Below, one piece after another: positions 7,262 through 13,791 of a stretch of DNA of 33,574 nucleotides. The stretch is from Acetobacter cerevisiae (GTDB lineage: Bacteria; Pseudomonadota; Alphaproteobacteria; Acetobacterales; Acetobacteraceae). The stretch is taken from the NCBI RefSeq assembly GCF_001580535.1, contig NZ_LHZA01000126.1, positions 1 to 33,574 on the forward strand, in the 5' to 3' direction. The notes beneath the pieces are model-generated. The model searched no databases. It saw only the letters and a program-made list of their open reading frames with translations, and was not told where the DNA came from. How positions within the stretch are numbered: the stretch's first letter is position 1; each line of letters opens with the position of its first letter. Position numbers and translations under genes: made by a program.

Positions 7262-8044
7262 ATGGCGTTTGATTTCACGGAAGCCGAAATTCAGCGATAT
7301 TCCCGCCATATTCTTCTGCCGGAGGTCGGCGGCACAGGGCAGGCGGCTCTTAAGGCGGCCTCTGTGCTGATTATTGGGGCGGGCGGCCTTGGCTCCCCCG
7401 CAGCGCTCTATCTGGCCGCCGCCGGGGTGGGGCGGATTGGGCTGGTGGATGATGACACCGTCGAACTCTCCAACCTGCAACGCCAGATCCTGCACACCAC
7501 GCAGGCCGTGGGAACACCCAAGGTGGACTCCGCCCGCGCCCGGCTGGAAGCCCTGAACCCCGAGATGACGCTGGAAACATGGCCCATGCGGCTGACAGCG
7601 GACAACGTGGAGGATCTGGTCAGCCGGTATGATCTGGTGTGTGATGGGTGCGATAACTTCACCACCCGCTATCTGGTGAACGCGGCCTGCGTGCGGACGG
7701 GGCGACCGCTGGTTTCCGCTGCCGTGCAACGGTTTGAAGGCCAGCTTTCCACCTTTCATCCTGTGCGCGGTGGCCCGTGTTATCATTGCCTTTACCCGCA
7801 GACCGACGGCGCGGCAGAAGGTCTGACTTGTGGCGAGGCCGGGGTGTTTGGAGCCGTAACGGGCGTGATGGGCACTCTTCAGGCCACGGAAGCGCTCAAG
7901 GAGCTTCTGGGGCTGGGGACGTCGCTGGCCGGACGGCTGCTGATGTGGGATGCTTTGAGCACACGGTTTACTACCATCGCCCTGCAACGGGACCCGACAT
8001 GCCCGGTGTGCGGAACTCTGAAACGGGAGACGTCTGATGGCTGA
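7262..8044 (+). CDS. MoeB/ThiF/HesA family adenylyltransferase
   Basis: A 260-residue E1-like enzyme that adenylates the C-terminal Gly-Gly of a ubiquitin-like sulfur carrier (MoaD for molybdopterin or ThiS for thiazole). A nucleotide-binding loop IIGAGGLGSP is seen at residues 37-46, VDDDTVELSNLQRQ at 62-75, and DGCDNFTTRYLVN at 128-140. The structural zinc site is complete: Cys173/Cys176 (CYHC) and Cys247/Cys250 (CPVC). Cys190 in TCGEAGV corresponds to the conserved cysteine of this family. There is no rhodanese domain. MoeB and ThiF cannot be separated from sequence alone, and no carrier protein gene is in view. The stop overlaps the next gene by 8 nt, indicating co-translation with the DsrE-like protein. 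Confidence 0.92.
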   Translation: MAFDFTEAEIQRYSRHILLPEVGGTGQAALKAASVLIIGAGGLGSPAALYLAAAGVGRIGLVDDDTVELSNLQRQILHTTQAVGTPKVDSARARLEALNPEMTLETWPMRLTADNVEDLVSRYDLVCDGCDNFTTRYLVNAACVRTGRPLVSAAVQRFEGQLSTFHPVRGGPCYHCLYPQTDGAAEGLTCGEAGVFGAVTGVMGTLQATEALKELLGLGTSLAGRLLMWDALSTRFTTIALQRDPTCPVCGTLKRETSDG

Positions 8045-8528
8045 ACTTTCTGGAGAACCTGGCGGCGGGCTGTTTGCAGGCTCCTCTGCGCCTGCCGCAG
8101 CCCCTTCGGGCCGCACCGGCTTTTCCGCTGCCGTGGGGGCCTCGGCCTTTCCGCAGTGTGATCTGGCGCTTGTGATTGTGGAAGCCCGCTATGAGCGTGT
8201 GCATGCCGCTTTGATGCTGGCTGCCACGGCCTGCGCGCTGGGCCAGACGGTCCTGCTGTTTGGCATGGGGGCCGGTGTGGCCGCCTTCTGCGCCCAGTGG
8301 GAGGGACTGGAAGACGCGCAGCGGGAAGACTGGCGGAAAGCTGCCGGTGTGGCGGGGCTGAATGACCTGCGCACCGCCCTGCGGGACATGGACGCCACGC
8401 TGATGGTGTGCGACTCCGGGTTGAAGACCATGGGCCTGACGGACGAGGCGCTGGAAGAGGGCGTAGCGGTTGTGGGCCTGCCTACGTTTCTGGACAGGGC
8501 GGGGGCGGCCCGCGTGGCGGTTTTCTAA
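8037..8528 (+). CDS. DsrE/DsrF-like protein
   Basis: A 163-residue protein. After a ~38-residue Gly/Ala/Pro/Ser-rich N-terminal extension it has a DsrE-type alpha/beta fold: LALVIVEARYERVHAALML (residues 43-61), GQTVLLFGMGAGV (69-81), and a late segment with DATLMVCDSGLKTMGL. Cys125 is placed where DsrE/TusD-type proteins carry a persulfide-accepting cysteine. Such proteins move sulfane sulfur or sense it. The overlap with the adenylyltransferase gene supports a shared sulfur-transfer role (inference). The low-complexity N-terminal extension is unusual for the family and may be a flexible linker. Confidence 0.75.
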   Translation: MAELSGEPGGGLFAGSSAPAAAPSGRTGFSAAVGASAFPQCDLALVIVEARYERVHAALMLAATACALGQTVLLFGMGAGVAAFCAQWEGLEDAQREDWRKAAGVAGLNDLRTALRDMDATLMVCDSGLKTMGLTDEALEEGVAVVGLPTFLDRAGAARVAVF

Positions 8529-8571
8529 AAACCGCTTGCCCCCGCGTTTCTCTCTTGGCAGGGATGCAGGC

Positions 8572-9546
8572 ATGATGTTCACATTGCCTCTGACCTTCCG
8601 GTTCCGACTGCTGTCCTGTCTGGCAGGGTGTGCGGTCGCTCTGTCTGGCGCGGTTGCTGCTGATAAGAAGCCCGCCGCGCACAAGCACCATGCACACCAC
8701 GCCGAAGCGGACCATACTGCTGCCAGGAAAAAGACAGCAGACAAACCCGCTGCCAAAAAGGCCGCTACGGCGGACGGCAAGAGTGCGCATCGCAGCCATC
8801 ATGAGGCCGCCAAGGCCCACCACGCTGCGGGGCAGACGGCTCATGCTCCCGTAAAACATAAAGCTGCCACGGTTGCCGCTGGCGCTGCTGCTGCCGGAGC
8901 CGCCGCGGGCGCAGCCGGGGCTGCTGCTGATCAGCCTGCAACGCCGCCTGCCGCAGCCACCCCGCCGGAACCGCCCAAAGGCACCGTGACGGGCCTGCCG
9001 CTGCCGCGCTACGCCGCTCTGCGGTCTGATGAAGTGAATATGCGGGCTGGTCCGGGCCGTCGTTTCCCCATTCTCTGGGTTTATCACCGCCGTGGCATGC
9101 CCATGCGGATTGAGCGTGAGTTTGATGTGTGGCGTCTGGTGGAAGATGAGACCGGCCAGAAAGGCTGGATCCAGCAGGCGACGCTGTCCGGCGGGCGGGA
9201 CTTCCTTGTGCCGGGTGAACCGCCGGGGGATGAAGCGCCGCTGGAAGTCAAACTTGATAAGAACGGCAATAAGGAACAGCCCTCCGGCCATATGGACACC
9301 CGCGTAGTGGCCACGCTGCCCACGCCTGCCGATGCCAGGAGTGTGACGGGGGCGGTTGTCATGCACAGCACGGCCAGCAACGATGCGCCTGCGGTTGCTG
9401 TTCTGAAACCCGGCTCTGTGGGATCTGTTAAGGAATGTGCAGCCGGGTCTGAGTGGTGCAAGGTCTCGGTCAAGAACTACACCGGCTGGGTTCCCCGCCG
9501 TGCAATCTGGGGCGTGGACGCGGAGGAAGCCATCACTCCCTCCTGA
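8572..9546 (+). CDS. Exported SH3-domain protein with His/Lys/Ala-rich linker
   Basis: About 324 residues. A signal peptide (residues 1-30, ending near GAVAA) is followed by a ~110-residue low-complexity segment very rich in Lys, His and Ala (for example HKHHAHHAEADH). A bacterial SH3 domain (RSDEVNMRAGPGRRFPILWV, then WRLVEDETGQKGWIQ) and a second, more divergent SH3-like repeat (SEWCKVSVKNYTGWVPRRAI) follow. SH3 domains of this kind bind cell-wall peptides, so it is probably a periplasmic, wall-associated protein. The His-rich linker could bind metal ions or act as a polycation. I chose ATG 8572 because the signal peptide begins there; the frame is open further upstream into the DsrE gene. 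It lies 43 nt after that gene and 35 nt before pyk, so all may be one operon. Confidence 0.82.
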   Translation: MMFTLPLTFRFRLLSCLAGCAVALSGAVAADKKPAAHKHHAHHAEADHTAARKKTADKPAAKKAATADGKSAHRSHHEAAKAHHAAGQTAHAPVKHKAATVAAGAAAAGAAAGAAGAAADQPATPPAAATPPEPPKGTVTGLPLPRYAALRSDEVNMRAGPGRRFPILWVYHRRGMPMRIEREFDVWRLVEDETGQKGWIQQATLSGGRDFLVPGEPPGDEAPLEVKLDKNGNKEQPSGHMDTRVVATLPTPADARSVTGAVVMHSTASNDAPAVAVLKPGSVGSVKECAAGSEWCKVSVKNYTGWVPRRAIWGVDAEEAITPS

Positions 9547-9581
9547 ACCCCGGACTGGTTAAGTAAGGAGAAGGAGTGATC

Positions 9582-11015
9582 ATGCCCACCTCACACGCGC
9601 TTATCTGCCGGACCAAGATTGTCGCCACTCTTGGCCCGGCATCCAGCGATTACGAGACAATTCGGGATCTGGCTGTGGCCGGGGCGGATGTGTTCCGCTT
9701 CAACTTCTCCCACGGCACGCATGAGGACCACGCTGCCCGCCACGCCATTGTGCGGCGGGTGGAAGCCGAATTGGGCGAGCCCATTGGTATTCTGGCCGAC
9801 ATGCAGGGGCCAAAGCTGCGGGTGGGCGTGTTTGCCAATGGCAAGGTGACGCTCAAACCCGGCGCCTCTTTCCGGTTCGATCTGTCCAGCGTGCCGGGGG
9901 ATGAAACCCGCGTCTGTCTGCCACACCCTGAAATTATTGCCGTCGCCAAACCCGGCAGCCGCCTGCTGATGGATGATGGCAAGCTGGCTGTCGTGGTGAA
10001 GGATGTCGGTCCGGACTGGCTGGAAACTACGGTCGATGTAGGGGGCGTGCTTTCCAACCATAAGGGCGTGAACGTGCCGGATGTGGCGCTACCCATCCCG
10101 GCCCTGACGGAAAAGGACCGGCGGGATCTGGCCTTTGCGCTGGATCTGGGCGTGGATTACGTCGCGTTGTCCTTTGTGCAGCGGCCGGAAGATGTGAGCG
10201 AGGCCCGCACGCTGGTGGGTGAGCGCGCCAACCTGCTGGTCAAGCTGGAAAAGCCGCAGGCGATCGAAAATCTGGAAGCCATTCTGGAACTGACGGACGC
10301 CGTGATGGTCGCCCGTGGTGATCTGGGCGTGGAACTGCCGCCCGAAAATGTGCCGCTGGTCCAGAAGCGCATCATCCGTCTGGCCCGCCGCCTTGGTAAG
10401 CCGGTGGTGGTGGCCACCCAGATGCTGGAAAGCATGATTTCCGCGCCCACACCCACCCGTGCGGAAGCGTCCGATGTGGCGACGGCGGTGTTTGATGGCG
10501 CGGATGCCGTCATGCTCTCCGCAGAATCCGCCGCCGGACAGTATCCGCGTGAGGCCGTGCGCATCATGAACCGGATTATCTGGCGCATTGAGCAGGATGC
10601 GGAATGGCAAAGCATGATGGCGCGCGCCCGTCTGGCGCCGGAAGATTATGTGGCCGACGCCATTGCCGGGGCGGCCCAGCAGGTGGCGGATACGCTCAAG
10701 GCTCCGGCCATTGTGGCCTATACGCATCGCGGGGCCACGGCCTTCCGCATTGCGCGGGAGCGGCCATCCTGCCCCATTCTGGGCATTACCCCCACGCATG
10801 AAGCCGGGCGGCGCATGGCGCTGGTCTGGGGCGTGCGGGCCTTTGTGAATGAAGGCAAACAGGTAATGAACGTGGAAGACATGGTGGACTCTGCGCTGGA
10901 TGTGGTGAACCGCGCCAGAATTGGCAGCTCCGGCAATTCCATCGTGATTGCCGCAGGGGTACCGTTTGGGGTGAGTGGCTCCACCAACACGCTGCGGGTT
11001 GCCAAAATTCCCTGA
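9582..11015 (+). CDS. pyk: Pyruvate kinase
   Basis: A 477-residue enzyme converting phosphoenolpyruvate and ADP to pyruvate and ATP. Landmarks are TKIVATLGPAS at the N-terminus, the catalytic barrel with FNFSHGTHEDH, MQGPKLRVG, VKLEKPQAIENL and the signature VMVARGDLGVELP, then ATQMLESM and DGADAVMLSAESAAGQYP. The C-terminal domain is complete (PSCPILGITPT). The length matches bacterial pyruvate kinases. ATG 9582 is preceded by AAGGAG at 5-6 nt; a GTG at 9576 is in frame but falls inside the ribosome-binding site. It lies close behind the SH3 protein gene on the same strand, an unusual partner for a central metabolic gene. Confidence 0.97.
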   Translation: MPTSHALICRTKIVATLGPASSDYETIRDLAVAGADVFRFNFSHGTHEDHAARHAIVRRVEAELGEPIGILADMQGPKLRVGVFANGKVTLKPGASFRFDLSSVPGDETRVCLPHPEIIAVAKPGSRLLMDDGKLAVVVKDVGPDWLETTVDVGGVLSNHKGVNVPDVALPIPALTEKDRRDLAFALDLGVDYVALSFVQRPEDVSEARTLVGERANLLVKLEKPQAIENLEAILELTDAVMVARGDLGVELPPENVPLVQKRIIRLARRLGKPVVVATQMLESMISAPTPTRAEASDVATAVFDGADAVMLSAESAAGQYPREAVRIMNRIIWRIEQDAEWQSMMARARLAPEDYVADAIAGAAQQVADTLKAPAIVAYTHRGATAFRIARERPSCPILGITPTHEAGRRMALVWGVRAFVNEGKQVMNVEDMVDSALDVVNRARIGSSGNSIVIAAGVPFGVSGSTNTLRVAKIP

Positions 11016-11133
11016 GGATTTGGGCATTGCGTCCGCTCTCCGGGTGGACACAGCGCCCGAGGGATGACAGTGGGAAGGGAAAATAAAGGCGTACCCGCCG
11101 ATGGTGTGCCTGATGAGGCAGGAGTCAGACACG

Positions 11134-12363
11134 ATGGCTAAGGCGACACGCCGCAGCATTATGCAGCGCCGGACGGTTTTACAGGGGCTTGCCTGCGTTC
11201 CGACAGGGCTTGCGGTTTCCTCGCTCGCGCAGGCGGCAGACCATGTTGTGACCCCGTCGCAGCCGGAAACAACCCGCCCGGCGGACGTCACCACCACGCC
11301 GCCGCGCCAGTGGGGGCCGGGCGCGCCGCCAGCCTACACGCCGGACCCGGATGTGATTGTGATTGATCGCTCCTTCCGCGACCTGCTGTTTGGGGCTGCC
11401 ACCCTGCACCGGGTGTGGGATCAGGGCACATGGCTGGAAGGGCCGGCCTGGTCTGCCGAGGGGCGGTATCTGCTGCTGAGCGACACCGTAACCAGCCGCC
11501 AGTACCGCTACTTGTGGGAGACGGGCGAGGTCACGGTCTTCCGACCGGAATCCTACCATTCCAACGGCAATACGTTTGATTATCAGGGCCGCCAGATTTC
11601 CTGCGAGCACTTCCTGCGCCGGGTGATCCGCTGGGAGCACGATGGGTCCGTGCGCGTGCTGGCCGACCGGTATGAAGGCCACGCCCTGAACTCCCCCAAT
11701 GATGTGATTGCCCACCCGGATGGCAGCATCTGGTTTACGGACCCCGGCTATGGCGATGGCTTTACCGAAGGCCACGCGGATGAGCCGGGCGGTGAGGCCA
11801 ACCCGGAAGGCCATATTCGCTGGCGGATAGGCGAAGAGCTGATTGGTGAGCTTGGCGGTGTGAAGCGGCAGGCAGACCATACCTTCCGGATTGATCCTTC
11901 AGGCCGGATTGAATGTGTGCTGACGCAGGAGCAACTGCCCAATCCCAACGGTCTGTGCTTCTCGCCCGATCACTCCCGTTTGTATGTCATTTCCTCCGGC
12001 AAGCAGCCGGGTGGCTATGGGCATGACGGGGATCAGGCCGTGCATGTGTATGACGTGCACAAGGACAACACCCTCTCCAACCCGCGCCTGTTTACCAACA
12101 TGCATTTTCAGGGTGTGCAGATGGGGCCGGACGGGATGAAGGCCGATATCTTCGGCAATCTCTGGTGCGGGGCCAGCGGGCCGCTGGGGCTGTGCGGGGT
12201 GTTTGTGTTCAACCCGGAAGGCCAGCTGATTGGCCGGATCCGCCTGCCGCATGGGGTGTCCAACCTGACCTTTGGCGGGCCAAAGCGGAACTGGCTGTTT
12301 ATGTGTGCAGGGGAATCGCTCTACCGTCTTCAGGTCAACACGCAGGGCGCGGGCGCAGCGTAA
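11134..12363 (+). CDS. SMP-30/gluconolactonase family protein with Tat-type signal
   Basis: A 409-residue protein. The N-terminus has twin arginines followed by a hydrophobic run and an Ala-rich cleavage site (QRRTVLQGLA, ending near LAQAA), consistent with Tat export to the periplasm. The mature part is a six-bladed SMP-30 propeller. The metal-binding residues have clear counterparts in the Glu of LEGPAW, the Asn of NSPNDVIAHPDG and the Asp of CFSPDHSRLY. Family members hydrolyse lactones such as glucono-1,5-lactone. In acetic acid bacteria a periplasmic lactonase fits sugar oxidation by membrane dehydrogenases (inference). AGGAG lies 9 nt before ATG 11134; an in-frame ATG at 11101 lacks a good site. 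A strong terminator follows. Confidence 0.85.
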   Translation: MAKATRRSIMQRRTVLQGLACVPTGLAVSSLAQAADHVVTPSQPETTRPADVTTTPPRQWGPGAPPAYTPDPDVIVIDRSFRDLLFGAATLHRVWDQGTWLEGPAWSAEGRYLLLSDTVTSRQYRYLWETGEVTVFRPESYHSNGNTFDYQGRQISCEHFLRRVIRWEHDGSVRVLADRYEGHALNSPNDVIAHPDGSIWFTDPGYGDGFTEGHADEPGGEANPEGHIRWRIGEELIGELGGVKRQADHTFRIDPSGRIECVLTQEQLPNPNGLCFSPDHSRLYVISSGKQPGGYGHDGDQAVHVYDVHKDNTLSNPRLFTNMHFQGVQMGPDGMKADIFGNLWCGASGPLGLCGVFVFNPEGQLIGRIRLPHGVSNLTFGGPKRNWLFMCAGESLYRLQVNTQGAGAA

Positions 12364-12367
12364 TGCG

Positions 12368-12390
12368 CGGGCCGATCAGGCCCGGTTTTT
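12368..12390 (+). terminator. Intrinsic terminator after the gluconolactonase-like gene
   Basis: CGGGCC (12368-12373) pairs with GGCCCG (12379-12384) around a 5-nt loop and is followed by GTTTTT. It starts 5 nt after the TAA and overlaps the last codons of the convergent MFS gene. Confidence 0.85.
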
Positions 12391-13581
12391 CAGGAAGACT
12401 GGCAGCAGCGTAAAGAGCCCGCAGGCGCAGGCGACAAACAAGGGCAGGCCGCTGGCGGGAGAAAACGCCATGGCGGAGCCTGCCATGCCCGGCCCCATAA
12501 AGGAGCCGAGCCCCCACGCAACTGACGTGGCGGCGTAAACAGACACAAGGTCTCCTCCGGAAAACCGGCTACCCACCACAGACATAGCCACAGTGTAGAG
12601 TGCAGCAAACAGTCCATCCCACACAAACAGCAGCGGGTAGGCCAGCGCGGGGGTGCCAATGGCGAGGGGCCAGAGCAGCGCCCCGAACGTGGAGGCCGTG
12701 CCGAGGGTGATAAGCAGCGCGCGTGGGTTCTTCAGCCGGTCCGCCAGCCGACCGAGCGGGGCTTGCAGCACAATAGCGCCCAGCAGCATGGAGGAAAGCA
12801 GCAGCGTGGCCTGACGTTCCGACCAGCCCGTATGCAGGGCGTAAAGCGGCAGGAAAGCGGAGCTTGCGGCTTCCAGCATGGCCATGAGCAGCGTGACGCA
12901 AATGGCGATGGGGGCCATCCCGATATAGCGCCACAGGCCGCTATGGGCCGGGCGCTCTGGCTTGGGCGCACGCATCCACGGCATGCTCACCATGGCAAAG
13001 GCTGCCAGCACAAACACACTGGTGATGGCGAACGGAGCTACCCCATGCCGCCCCACCAGCGTGAGCAGCACCGGGCCAATGGCAAAGCCGGAGGAGAGCA
13101 TGGCGCTGTAAAACCCCATGGTGCGCGTGCGGTTACTGTCATCCGTGCTCTGGTTCAGCCAGCTTTCCGACATGATGAGCATGCTCTCGGTCGCGATCCC
13201 CAGCACAAGGCGGAGGGGGAACCAGAACCAGACAGACGGCACAAGAGGGAACAGCAGAAGTGTTACGGCGGTGCAGCCCAGCGCTGCTAGCAGAACCGTG
13301 CGCGGCCCTACCCATCCGGCCAGCCGGGGCAGGAACGGGGCAATGCCCAGCACCCCGACGCCGTGCATCATGGCCAGAGCGGCAATGGTGTGCGGGCCGT
13401 ACCCGTGGTCCAGCAGGGAAAAGGTAAGAAGCGGCGTGCTGAGCCCGTAGGTCAGGCCGAAAATCATCCCGACAGAAACAAGGGAGAGAATGGGCAGACG
13501 GGAACGCGTGGGAGAAGAAGCAGAAGGAAGCAAGAGCAGGCCAGACACCGTTGGAAAAAAGGCCAGTGTATGGGCACACAC
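12376..13581 (-). CDS. MFS transporter, YcaD-like
   Basis: A 401-residue, 12-helix major facilitator protein. The first half holds GTG-initiated residues up to ~34, then helix 1 (LSLVSVGMIFGLTYGLSTPL), and the segment RLVLGIATESMLIMSESWLN, which resembles the WxxxESWLN/WVVVESAL region of YcaD-type transporters. A loop with STDDSNRTRTMGFYSA follows. The substrate is unknown. The start is uncertain: GTG 13581 has no clear Shine-Dalgarno, and GTG at residue 11 is an alternative. The region just upstream can form two mutually exclusive hairpins. The 3' end overlaps the terminator of the convergent gene. It is divergent from the siderophore receptor, so a siderophore-related export or import role is possible but unproven. 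Confidence 0.85.
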   Translation of the reverse strand: MCAHTLAFFPTVSGLLLLPSASSPTRSRLPILSLVSVGMIFGLTYGLSTPLLTFSLLDHGYGPHTIAALAMMHGVGVLGIAPFLPRLAGWVGPRTVLLAALGCTAVTLLLFPLVPSVWFWFPLRLVLGIATESMLIMSESWLNQSTDDSNRTRTMGFYSAMLSSGFAIGPVLLTLVGRHGVAPFAITSVFVLAAFAMVSMPWMRAPKPERPAHSGLWRYIGMAPIAICVTLLMAMLEAASSAFLPLYALHTGWSERQATLLLSSMLLGAIVLQAPLGRLADRLKNPRALLITLGTASTFGALLWPLAIGTPALAYPLLFVWDGLFAALYTVAMSVVGSRFSGGDLVSVYAATSVAWGLGSFMGPGMAGSAMAFSPASGLPLFVACACGLFTLLPVFLKNRA

Positions 13582-13587
13582 CGGCAG

Positions 13588-13627
13588 GGCTTTTGAATAT
13601 CAGAATTTTAAAGCCGTGCGGCTTTTT
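13588..13627 (-). promoter_or_regulatory. Possible alternative-hairpin leader ahead of the MFS gene
   Basis: Three matching segments occur in order on the plus strand: GGCTTT (13588-13593), AAAGCC (13610-13615) and GGCTTT (13620-13625). The middle one can pair with either outer one but not both. On the MFS transcript, the pairing with 13588-13593 would cover the position 6-11 nt before the GTG start, where a ribosome lands; the other pairing, the compact 7-bp AAAGCCG/CGGCTTT hairpin, would free it. A switch is inferred from geometry only. The compact hairpin plus TTTTT (to 13627) also looks terminator-like on the plus strand. Confidence 0.35.
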
Positions 13628-13727
13628 ATGCTCTTTCCCGGCTGGCGAACATGGCGGATGTTTTCTTAAGGGGACTTCAAAAATCACAACCCTGTTATGT
13701 GCGAGAGGGGTTTCGTAAAAAATTAAT

Positions 13728-13742
13728 TGAGAATAGTTCTCA
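13728..13742 (+). promoter_or_regulatory. Fur box ahead of the siderophore receptor
   Basis: TGAGAATAGTTCTCA is a perfect inverted repeat, close to the 7-1-7 Fur consensus TGATAATNATTATCA. It is centred 57 nt before the ATG at 13792 and overlaps a plausible -35 (TTGAGA, 13727-13732), with an AT-rich -10 region near 13748-13755. Binding by a Fur-family repressor would shut off receptor synthesis when iron is plentiful. Confidence 0.78.
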
Positions 13743-13757
13743 TTTGCTATTTATGTG

Positions 13758-13771
13758 TGTCAAGTTTGACA
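13758..13771 (+). promoter_or_regulatory. Second inverted repeat ahead of the siderophore receptor
   Basis: TGTCAA-GT-TTGACA is a perfect dyad 15 nt downstream of the Fur box and 20 nt before the ATG. It would lie near the transcription start or in the 5' leader. It could be a second operator, for example for a siderophore-responsive regulator, or a small RNA hairpin. Confidence 0.4.
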
Positions 13772-13791
13772 TACTTCCAAAGGGCAGGTGA

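Noticed and set aside
8470-8571. An N-terminal extension of the SH3 protein into the DsrE gene
   Set aside because: The true signal peptide begins at 8572, and the upstream codons overlap the DsrE frame.
10089-11297. A 402-codon minus-strand frame over pyruvate kinase
   Set aside because: It is antisense to a certain gene, with His/Arg-rich, domain-free translation.
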